Shown here: positions 55,149 through 64,000 of the stretch, piece by piece
How positions within the stretch are numbered: the first letter of the stretch is position 1
How the letters are laid out: the number at the start of each line of letters is the position of its first letter
DNA from: Ligustrum vulgare
Lineage: Eukaryota; Streptophyta; Magnoliopsida; Lamiales; Oleaceae
Length of the DNA stretch: 64,000 nucleotides
Direction: 5' to 3'
Assembly: GCA_963555705.1 (NCBI GenBank)
Contig: OY743176.1
Coordinates: 43,787,026-43,851,025 of the forward strand
The notes under the pieces: generated by a model
The model's input: the letters and a program-made list of their open reading frames with translations, nothing else
Database searches by the model: none
What the model was told of the DNA's origin: nothing
Program-made: the position numbers and the translations under genes

Positions 55149-55748
55149 TGATAAGTGTATTTTATACACTTATTTGTATGTCTAAATTAGAATATATTGT
55201 TGTCGTTTTAGAATATCTACTATTTAATTTGTGTCTATTTGTTTACTTTTTAGAAAATATATCAATAGATGAAGAATAAAGCAATTGATGGGAAAATGCA
55301 CAATTGGATGCTAATTGGAGCTTAATTGTGCAATTGAGGAGTTTATGACAACAATCGAGAATCATCCATTGTGCAAAAGTGAATAAATTAGAAGTTGGAG
55401 GACTCAATTGAAGGATTTGAGAGTTGGAATAAACTAATTGAGAAGATTTAAAAGTATGAGGACTAAAATGCTCCAATGGAAGTGGAGGGCTTGAGTAGGG
55501 GTGGGCAAAACCCAAACCAACCCGGTCAACCCGCCCAACCCGAACCGAATTGACCGGGTTCGGTCGGTTTTTTGCAAAAAATGAGACCGGGTCTGGTTTT
55601 TAGCCAACTGGTCGGGTCGCGGGTTGAGATTTTAAACCCGACCCAACCCGAGTTTAGGAAAAAAAAAAACAAAACGTAAAGTTGCTGACTTGCTGTATGT
55701 ATATGAATTGATTTCAGATTTCTAAACCTAATTACCTAACCTTACCAT

Positions 55749-56057
55749 TTGGCATTTACCTTTACCAAGCTCCAAGCTCCAGCCTCTCTGCCTCCAAGAC
55801 TCTCTCGCTCAGCGCCGTCGATCCGCTCCTCACTTCTCTGCCTCTCTCAATCTCTCGCTCAGTGCCGTCTATCCGCTCCTCTCTCTCGCCACTCACTCAG
55901 TGCCTCAGTCCGTCAGTCGATCCGATCCTCTCTCTCGCCTCTCGCGCAGTCATCTGATTCAACGACTAGCTCTCACTCAGCCACTCTCATTTCCAGCTTC
56001 TGCCACGACTGCCGTCCCTGTTCCTTCCGACCGGGTACCCTGATTTTTAATTTGTGA
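55749..56057 (+). other. Ser/Arg/Leu-rich ORF, probable hAT leader
   Basis: The CT-rich sequence TCTCTCGCTCAG is repeated three or more times, giving a low-complexity ORF. It lies where the 5' UTR and first intron of the hAT transposase are expected. I do not regard it as a protein gene. Confidence 0.35.
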
Positions 56058-57081
56058 AACTTCTATTACTGAATCATGAAAGCTCTGTGTTTGCTGCCTT
56101 GCTGGCTCGATTTGGTCAACTAACTTTTATTTATTTGCGAGATCCCGATTCACTATGAACTTGCTCGAAGAATTAATAATTTTGGGAAATTTTTTTTCAG
56201 AGGTTTACCATTTACTTGTTTTGCTAGATCTGTCAGCACTCTATTTTAGATTTATTTGTTATATGTTTTGCTAATTTATTGCTATTTGTTTTGCAAATCT
56301 AGACTTTATTAACATTTGATCTGATATCCATGACCACTTAATTTGTAAATACTGCAACTATAATTGTCAATAATAATTGCATCATGTCAAACAAGCTCTA
56401 GAGGTTGAGCAAATATAAGTTGTGGACTTGTGGTGGTGCAGGATAGGTAATATGAAAAGTTAATATAAGGGAACATTTAAATAAGACTTGTTACATTTCG
56501 AATCATTCATATTTGTTCCATTTGAATTAACAGAAGTGGAATAATATTTTAGCTTTTTGTCTTGCATTTGGAGTCTTGGACAGTGTGATGAACCAAAAAT
56601 TATAATTTCCAGAAAAAGGTTATGCAATGCATCTGTTTTAGAATTTACTGTATTTTTATGCGAACATTATCACATCTAATCTAGACTTTATTAACCCATT
56701 ATCACATTTGGACTGTATTTTTTTGCATCTGTACTTTATTTGTTATAAAGTAGATGAACATTAGCATGGGGTCCCTTATTTCTTTTGTTAATTCACAATA
56801 GGAAGTTTTAAATTCTATGATATGCCACAATTCCAATCAAGTACTTTTCAGCACATTCATTTCTTTCAAGAAGCAGAAACCTAAAAATTGTATATAGCCC
56901 AGGTTTCAGCACATCCAATCAAGTATATTGCTAGAATTGGTTGTCTAGTTAAAATATTTTCATTTATTGAAATATTGGGATTTGCTTATTGAGTTATTTA
57001 AACTATCATGCTTGTTGATTTTCAGCCGGCCAAGTTTAAGTTCTTGAAAACTTCCAAAAGTTCCAAGTATCCTAAAAGAAA

Positions 57082-57390
57082 ATGGACACAGGTGCTTTAC
57101 ATATTTACTTGCATTTTCTTATAATACATGAATAGAATAATAATTGGAATGATTTATTGATTCATAAATTGTAATTTTATATTTTTTGTGGAATATGTTT
57201 TGTAGATTTCGATGCACATAGCGAGAATGAAATCATTACCCCTACATCAAATTCAAATGACTCGAGCTTGCCTTCAGGTGAAGGTCTTCCACCACTTCCA
57301 CCATCATCATCGCGAAAGAGAAAATCTAACAGGTTATCTTCATTTGTTTGGGAGCACTTTACTTTAATTTTTTAATCCTAGATTCCTAAT
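57082..57390 (+). pseudogene. hAT transposase N-terminus (BED zinc-finger start)
   Basis: MDT at 57082 is followed by a GTGCTT donor-like site, an intron to TTTTGTAG (57207), then DFDAHSENEIITPTSNSNDS, GEGLPPLPPSSSRKRKSNR and SSFVWEHFTL. The acidic/Pro-Ser lead, RKRK and SxVWEHFT are the entry to BED fingers in plant hAT transposases. Zinc ligands and everything after are deleted. A last acceptor-like ACAG precedes RYAIFEGLEV and a stop near 57441, perhaps the end of the same gene. Confidence 0.55.
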
Positions 57391-59210
57391 CTCATATTGC
57401 CAAAAATGACAGGTACGCTATTTTTGAAGGACTTGAAGTCTAGTTCGTTCGGTAGAAACGATTTTTCACAGTTGTTGTATTAATTTTGATTGTTTGTTGT
57501 TGTATTAAATATTTATTAATGGATGGATTATTATTTTAATTATATTTGGATGATTGTACTATTAAATTATATTTGAGATGTCTCAATTTTATTTGGATGA
57601 ATTGATTGATCTTGTTTGATTGACGGTATGATATTATTTGAATGATTATACAAGTCTATACTTTATAAATGTAGCTAGAAGCCTAGAATGCTTAAAACTT
57701 GTAATTTTTCTTTACGTTTTTCCTGTTAGTTGGATTTTATAGGTATTTAAAATTTTTGGTACATTATTTTAAGTTGTTATATATGTTGTTTAATTGGGTC
57801 AATAATTTAAATTTTAAGTGATTTTACAGGTTGTACACTTAAATAATTGATTGGGGCTACAAAAATTGGATTTTTGGGCTATTTTAATACATTTTGCCAA
57901 TTTGGGCCGAAGCCCAACCCGCCCGACACCTTATTGGGTTGGGTTGATTTTACATCAACCCGACCAAGTTGGGTTGGGTTTGGGTTGGACCAAAACCCAA
58001 CCCAACCCAACCCACGCCCAGCCCTAGGCTTGAGGGGCAAATAAAAGTCAAAGACCTACTTAAATGGATTTAAAGCTTGAAAATTGCACTGGAAGTTATA
58101 ACTATGCGGCCGCGTAAGTTTTTCCTACAAGCCCGCACGATCTCTCACAGAATGGTCAGAACCAAAATTTTAAGCCTGCAGCCCTCGATATTTTTTCCTA
58201 AGAACCCGCGCAGGCATCCTCAGGAAGTCGAGTTGGGTTTCTTTCCGTTATTTTCAACGGATTTTCCACCTCTTCACCCAGGGTTTTCCAAAACCTATAT
58301 ATACAACATATGAGGCACAAATTTCAGAACTTTGCCTCTCCTAAGAACGAGCCACAATTGAAAATTCAATATCAAATTCTTGGGGAATCAAACATTGCAG
58401 AGGGACGTGAATTGAAGATAATTGAAGACTTGATGCATGCTTTCCTTTCTTCTTGTTATTTTCAATGAACATTTTATTTTATTGTTTTTGCTATTTAATC
58501 ATGACGTGTAACTAGACTCAATGTTGGAAAGAACGGTGTAGCCTAACTTTATTATTTTAATTCCTTATTCCATAGCTTTAATGATTCGTTGCATGTATTG
58601 ATTTTTTTTTTTTTTAATGCTTGAGTTGCTTGATCACCAATTTATGATATAATGAGTTATTTTCATAATCCAAGAGGTGAGTTAGTAACTTAGATCAAGA
58701 TAGTAAATCCAGTAATTGGACAAGAGATAGAGATATACTCTTGTTATTATTACAGTCGTAATAAGAATTCTTGTGTTTCATGCGCTTAGTTAAGGAATAA
58801 TTTAGACCCACTGTAGAGATACATGGTTAACTTAATTAGGTAGAGTTGATTTAAACTCGAGAGAGGAATTTCATATGCATAAGTGAATTCGATTGAATAC
58901 ATTATCAGAAATAAAATCGAAATTGGAGTTAATTTAATTAGTTAGGTGAAATAGGGATTCCCAACTACTTTACAATCATTTTTAAAAACAAAACAATTCC
59001 GCAGTTTAATTATTTAATTTATTTTCTTAGTTTTAATTTAAAACGCCTAACAAATTCATTTGTTCAAATAGGGATAGGAACTAAAATATTTAGGTAATTA
59101 GTAGCAGTCTTCGTGAGATGATAATCGGGACTCTAAGGTCCACTTTATTACTTCTCACGATCCGTACACTTGCGGTGATATTTCACATCGCAAAATATTA
59201 GTAAACAAAT

Positions 59211-59232
59211 CTTTGGCGCCATTGTCGAGGAT
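59211..59232 (+). other. tRNA-Asp-type primer-binding site
   Basis: TTGGCGCCATTGTCGAGG, two or three mismatches from the TGGCGCCGTTGCCGGGGA form used by Athila/Tat elements. Confidence 0.6.
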
Positions 59233-59462
59233 TGTTTAATATTAATATTCGATACCAATTAGTTCTTACTTTACTTTGAACATTTATTTTTATTTTATTT
59301 TTATTTCTTAGTTTTTGTTTTGGAAATATTTTTTTTAAAAAGCTGTGAATTGTTTCCTTTTCAGGTATTGAATGAGTTTTCGGACAGTTGGAGACAACAC
59401 AACAAGATAGTAGTGAACAATAATCAATGGCTAAAGATCGAACTGTAGTTTAGACATATCCA

Positions 59463-60065
59463 ATGTGTGATTTCTGTTGGAGAAATCATATTGTATTTGA
59501 TTGCCCTATTGCACCTAAGGATGTTATATGGAAGGCTGATTGTTGTGGGAATTATTTTATGGTAGAGCAGGGTTGTCCATCAGTACATGCAGTTCAAGCT
59601 GATACTAAAGATTTCGACAATCGAGATTTGATAATTCAAGAATTACAAAATCAATAAGCTAAAATTAAGAAGTTGGTGGAGCGGTTGACAGTAAGTATGT
59701 CAGAGAGTCAACCATTACAATTATTAGAAATCCAGGTGAAAAAATCAGAGGAGTCAGACAAATTGGTTGAAACAGCTGAATAAAAAGAAGAAAAACTTGA
59801 AAGAGTGGATCAACCAGAAGAAAATAGCTTCCATGAAGATATCTTTGTCTAAATGTCAACAATTCAAATTTCGAACATCAAGCTTAAAGAAACTTCAATA
59901 AAAACGGAGGAGTTGATAACAGAAGAGCAAATAAGCAAGGAGACACTTAAGAGTGCCGACTTTACAATACAATCCTCTAACTTCAATCACTGGGGAAATA
60001 TTGATTTCATCATTGGCACTGAAGAGATGATTGAAGTAAATATATTGAAGTTCGAATCGAGTTAA
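59463..60065 (+). pseudogene. Gag-like ORF of the Athila-like element
   Basis: Reads MCDFCWRNHIVFDCPIAPKD, with a CxxCxxxHxxxxC knuckle-like spacing, then AVQADTKDFDNRDLIIQELQ. A Lys/Glu-rich coiled-coil stretch follows, broken by three stops, and it ends NILKFESS. Athila gag is normally far longer. The rest of gag and all of pol are missing. Confidence 0.45.
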
Positions 60066-60448
60066 GAAGTCAACATACATGACATGGGCAAGGTAAAATT
60101 TTGGAGCATGAATGCAAATTGGAGCAAGTTCAAACGACACAAACAAAGAAGGTCATCAAAAGCCTTATTTAGAGTTCCTTGAAGAAAAGAGCAAAAAATC
60201 GGACTTTAGATTATAAACGGAGCTCTTATTGGGAATCAACCCAACTTTTCTTTCCCTTTTATTTATTATGCTTTCAATATTTATTTCATCATTGTTTTTA
60301 GATAGATGCTTGATAAGTTACACATTTTAAGTATTTTACATGTTAGCATGTTAAGAAAATTTTGCTTGTGACACTATTTTGCATGTTTAGGTATGATTTT
60401 CATTTTTGCATGTTTAGCTTTGATTAGGTTTTGTATCGTCATCCCAAC

Positions 60449-60770
60449 ACACACACACATTCAAGTTTTAATCATGAAGTTGATGTTTAGGAGATCATAA
60501 CATAGGTCATAAAGTGATTAGGAGGTTAAAAATGAAGTTGAAATTCAAAATAAAAAGAAAACTTCTTTCTGCCGGAATGCCACGCATCCGCGCTACTTTT
60601 TTCCTGTGCGCACACACTTAAGTTTTAATCATGAAGTTGATGTTTAGGAGAGCATAACATAGATCATGAAGCAATTAAGAGGTTAAAAACGAAGTTGAAA
60701 TTCAAAATAAAAAGAAAGCTTCTTTGTGCCGGAATGCCGCGCGACCGCGTGACTTTTTTGCCTGCGCAAC
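60449..60770 (+). repeat. ~160-bp tandem duplication
   Basis: Two adjacent copies beginning ACACA(C)TTCAAG/TTAAG, TTTTAATCATGAAGTTGATG, and ending with the GC-rich TGCCGGAATGCCRCG. They differ by scattered substitutions. Confidence 0.8.
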
Positions 60771-62259
60771 CTCAGGCAATTTCTGGGCAGATCGGCTGTG
60801 TTATGTATATATTCTAGTCTTTCAAATTTTATACATTACAAACTCGTTTTCTCTCCCCAAGATCACTCCAAAATTGATTTTTCATCTATGTGCAAGTCAT
60901 CAACACTTCATTGCATCAATTTCATTGCTTCTATCACAGTCAAATCCATTGAAAATGTATGAATTCTTCACTTCATTTAGAGTTTTCTCAAAATTGTTGA
61001 ATTTTCTATGAATTCATGAAATTTAATTTTTTGATGATTGAGATATGGGCTAGGGTCAGTCAATGGAGTTTTTGGATTGTGCATACATAGGTAAAAATTT
61101 TGGGTTCATCCATGTGTCTCCAAAGTTATGCATATCCCTTGATTTTCACAACGTACACAAAGTATTCCATAGAATGCCACAAAGGCATTTTTATTCAAAT
61201 TTGAGAAAATCTTCTAAGCATTTATCTTCATCAGATCTTTATCATTGATTATGTGTGATTAGTTCATGACTTGGATCATTACATTGCATTAAATTCATGA
61301 AAATCAACATTGCACCATGGCAGCCCGATTGCAAGGCCACTGCAAGTCATTGCGCCTGAAAAACTGCTCACGTCACCTACTTCTCCATAGTTTTTCATGA
61401 CCCTATAGATCTTCAAATGAGCTGAATTTTTAATATGTTGTCAACCATGATATGAACTTTAACATGTCAGAAGATGGTTCCAAAAAATTTGTGTTTTTCA
61501 AGGTGATGTCATGGCTTAAACATGTGTGATCGACCATGCTTGAAAATTTAGAATTTTTGCTTTATGTTTAGTTTGAGGGTTTTGGTTTAAACTTGCACTT
61601 TTCTTATTGATGTTTGTGACTTATAATGTTACTTTATCTTTTGTTTTGCAAGGAAAACATCAACCAAAACACCTCGAACCAAGTTGGGCAATGCAAAGAA
61701 AGGGTAAAATTCGTCCAAGTGAAACTAAATGAAAGCTTTATGTCAAAGGAATACATCCTATACACCTAAGAAGTTCTAGTTCGCTCTTTTTTGTCTTATT
61801 TTTCATATGTATATCTATTTGACAAACATTAAGGGCAATGTTTTTTCTAGTTTGGGAGTGAAAAATTCATTCACAACAAGTTGTTTCCATTTTCATACTA
61901 TTTATTTTATATTTTCATTCTATTTTTATTGGGATATAAAAAAATAAAAAAGAAATTGAAAATTTTGTTGAGATGTTTATTGTCTAGGATATAATATGAA
62001 TCAAAATTTGCTTTGGCTTGAATTGTGGACAACATGAAAACACAAATTTTATGAACTAGTTATTACTTGCTAGATTTAATATTCATGCGCACATAGCTAT
62101 TGTTGAATTATTACTTGTGAAGGATTTGTTTAACACATGTGGGGCAATTTATAAAATTTAAACTTAGGAATAACTTTATAATCCCTAAACTTAAGTCATT
62201 AGATATCCCGTCTCTAGAATAGAACCAAACATGCTCAAAAGGCAAGTTTGGGGGTAGAA
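60771..62259 (+). other. 3' non-coding region of the Athila-like element
   Basis: No gene found. Two polypurine-like motifs, AGTTTGGGAGTG (about 61850) and AAGTTTGGGGGTA (about 62244), resemble repeated motifs of Athila 3' regions. Confidence 0.45.
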
Positions 62260-62404
62260 TGGTTAGAATGTGCATATATTGATGGATTGGAGGTCCGTGG
62301 TTCTTGATTTTGCACTTTAATTAAAGCAGTTTGGTCAATAGGGTATAAACCACAACAAGCATAAACATAAAAAAAATGTTGAAGGTCTTATTCTACTTTT
62401 CAAA

Positions 62405-62700
62405 AGCCTTTTTGACTCGAGCAAGTAAACTTGTAAGGGTGTTGAAACCTGGTACCCTAAACTCGACTGAGTTGGGTGCTATTGGCCCAAAAATCATTAC
62501 AGGGGTCAATTAGAAAGCAAGTACGGAGAGTGAACTCACACATAAGACAATAAAACATCTTTAACTTTTCTTTGTCGCCTTTGTGACTCGGGCAATTAAG
62601 TCTGAGGGGTTCTCTGAACCTGGTACCCTAAAGTTGTCTGGATTGGGAGTCACCGACCTAAAACTCGCTATAGGAGTCACATAGAAAGCAAATGAGGAAA
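62405..62700 (+). repeat. ~170-bp tandem repeat, two diverged units
   Basis: Each unit contains GACTCGRGCAA, ACCTGGTACCCTAAA and CATAGAAAGCAA or its equivalent TTAGAAAGCAA. Confidence 0.7.
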
Positions 62701-62814
62701 GTATTGTACAAAGATGGTAAGAGACAAGACCATGAAAGAAAAAAAAAAGTCATCCATAAAAAGGGAAAAAAAAAAAAAAAGCATAAGAAAAATTTGTTTG
62801 GTATAAAATTTGTT

Positions 62815-63560
62815 GACTATAACTATGGAAACATTCTTCGTAGTCATGATATTGTAATATATTACGAGATGTGCTCTATCCTAATAGTGGAATCTTCTTC
62901 CAATAGATACTCTTTGACGTTTTTCATTTTACTATATAGAGCTACCATGTTGGACTCAAATTCTGTTAGGTTATAAGCCTTCAATGTTGACCTGAATAAA
63001 GTTGCAAGATTATTCCATAGGAAATTGGTCTTCGAGTTATTGTGCAAGTGATATATGCAATTTCTGTGGTGAGCAAATTGAAAGATGTTTTTAACTCCTT
63101 TTAATATATGTAAGGTCAGAAATAATAACAAGATCGTCTGTATCACTTGTTATTAATTGCAACTTCTGAAAGATCCAGGTACAAGATCCATCATTCTTCG
63201 AATCAACTATTCCCCATTCGAATAGAAATATTTAAAATTTGCATCTTGGAATGTTGCTACGAGTACCTTTAATTATCTTCAAGAATGTATCATACATAAA
63301 AATTACCTTTCGCATTGGGGTGAGAAATCCATGTATACTTGGTCCCAAGGCCATGAAAAGGTATTTGAAGCGCCTATTATAAGTAGTGTGAATGAATGTC
63401 ACCTTACCAAAATTTTACACCTCCAATATACGATAATACAATGACAGATTCACATAAATCTCACGGGGCTTTCAACGGATCAGTCTGCAAACAAAATCTT
63501 TATCCATATACACTTTGGTATTACTTATAGATATGCCAAACTCTTGGTGAAAGTAATTAA
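62815..63560 (-). pseudogene. MULE (Mutator-like) transposase fragment
   Basis: On the minus strand from about 63560: DIINYFHQEFGISISNTKVY (the pre-transposase region), then after several stops a block ending SCTWIFQKL-like and DLVIISD. Next come FQFAHHRNCIYHLHNNSKTN, LATLFRSTLKAYNLTEFESN and KEYLLEEDST. The order DLVIISD, then HxxCxYHLxxN, then AY and EF about 30 residues on matches the MULE DDE transposase (PF10551). The segment with the first acidic residues is not readable. Decayed; possibly part of a larger element running out of view. Confidence 0.65.
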
Positions 63561-64000
63561 TGATGTCTTTTGATCACAAAATTTGGTAGGACCTTGGATC
63601 AATACATCTGAGCTCCTCTCTCTAGAACATGTGAACTTCTTGAGTACTTGGACAAACAGTCAGTATGCAACAGGGGCCGGGGTGACTCTCGTTTTCACTC
63701 TGAAGCTCAAGTCAGAACTCATTGTGAGTAAATATAAATTAGATGCGAGAAATATAAGTATGTAAAAGAGAGAAATGAGAGTGAGATTTATATATAATGT
63801 GTTTGAGTATTGAGTTACTAACTTCTTTCTTGAAGGTAAATGCGATCTACTTATAGAAGGAGTTGGTGTCTAGGATCGTGACACTTGTAAATATTTACAT
63901 GTGGCAAGACCTAATCTCTTTATGAGGTAAACTATTTTCTTGGTAATATTCATTAACTATAAGTGTAGAGTTACAACTACTGTAAAAAAGTACTTATTCT
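63561..64000. other. Window end, nothing recognised
   Basis: AT-rich DNA. A short ORF at 63583-63765 has no recognisable domain. Confidence 0.4.

Larger units (their letters stand above)
55496..58026 (+). mobile_element. Non-autonomous hAT element, 2.5 kb
   Basis: The left end TAGGGGTGGGCAAA and inverted right end TAGGGCTGGGCGTG are hAT-type termini. The 8-bp duplication GGCTTGAG is exact at 55488-55495 and 58027-58034. Subterminal regions are dense in AACCCGACC/GGTTGGGTT repeats. The interior keeps the first exons of a transposase (57082-57360) but none of its DDE or dimerisation parts. Confidence 0.9.
55149..59207 (+). repeat. 5' LTR of the Athila-like element, with hAT insertion
   Basis: About 1.5 kb once the 2.5-kb hAT element and one target copy are removed, a normal Athila LTR length. 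Confidence 0.6.
55149..62260 (+). mobile_element. Athila-like Gypsy retrotransposon, 3' LTR not seen
   Basis: The 5' LTR (55149-59207, enlarged by a hAT element) starts TGATAAGTG and ends GTAAACA. It is followed by TTGGCGCCATTGTCGAGGAT, close to the tRNA-Asp-type primer site of Athila/Tat elements. A short gag-like ORF follows (59463-60065). The motif TTGGGAATCAACCCAAC near 60229 resembles the conserved TTGGGAGGCAACCCAA found 3' of the coding region in this lineage. Polypurine-like AAGTTTGGGGGTA lies at about 62244. Pol is absent. No TGATAAGTG 3' LTR start was found, so the right end is uncertain. Confidence 0.65.

Noticed and set aside
55749..56057. 102-codon Ser/Arg-rich ORF as a protein gene
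   Set aside because: Made of CTCTCGCTCAG repeats in the expected leader of a hAT element.
1..64000. CRISPR arrays, bacterial operons, tRNA or rRNA genes
   Set aside because: No regular repeat-spacer array or ribosomal sequence; the tRNA-like TGGTATCAGAGC matches are retrotransposon primer sites.

Overview
The window is nuclear DNA of a flowering plant, most likely a eudicot. It is AT-rich, the one intact gene is a plant-type SEC13, and the rest is nested plant LTR retrotransposons and DNA transposons with scraps of plastid DNA. I read it as a repeat-rich intergenic region around a single conserved gene.

Layout. 68-4759 is a degenerate CACTA element (TSD TCT) carrying a TNP-like transposase remnant and the last exons of a Lys-rich gene. 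5030-6042 is a TRIM (225-bp LTRs). 6053-6740 is a truncated CACTA-type MITE. 7845-18995 is an 11.15-kb CACTA element (TSD TAT) that splits an open reading frame; it carries exon fragments of an aldehyde dehydrogenase family 3 gene and of a class I HD-Zip gene, and was later invaded by a Copia derivative (8195-12119) and a Gypsy derivative (15837-18699). 19636-22651 is a pol-less Copia element (TSD ATTTT).

23509-44251 is a Copia element swollen to 20.7 kb by nesting. A SIRE-like Copia with an extra 3' ORF (24639-34451, itself holding a Tourist-like MITE at 32542-33387) sits in its gag. A Gypsy remnant (34954-41515) sits between its pre-integrase and integrase regions, and that Gypsy LTR holds a small non-autonomous LTR element (36383-39460) and a mosaic of plastid atpA and psaA. 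Removing the inserts rejoins the outer Copia reading frame at both sites. This nest ends about 190 bp upstream of the inferred SEC13 transcription start.

SEC13 has a leader exon, a 1.6-kb intron in its 5' UTR and an uninterrupted 302-codon CDS at 46185-47093. Downstream come a Mutator-like MITE (48021-48706), a Stowaway-like MITE (48728-49000), a decayed Copia (about 49490-52335), a DUF1985-like remnant (52742-54420), a plastid ycf2 scrap (54655-54735), an Athila-like Gypsy element (from 55149) whose LTR contains a 2.5-kb hAT element (55496-58026, TSD GGCTTGAG), and a minus-strand MULE transposase remnant (62815-63560).

No rRNA, tRNA or CRISPR array was recognised. Everything except SEC13 looks like mobile DNA or debris. 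All family calls come from reading motifs by eye; no database search was run.
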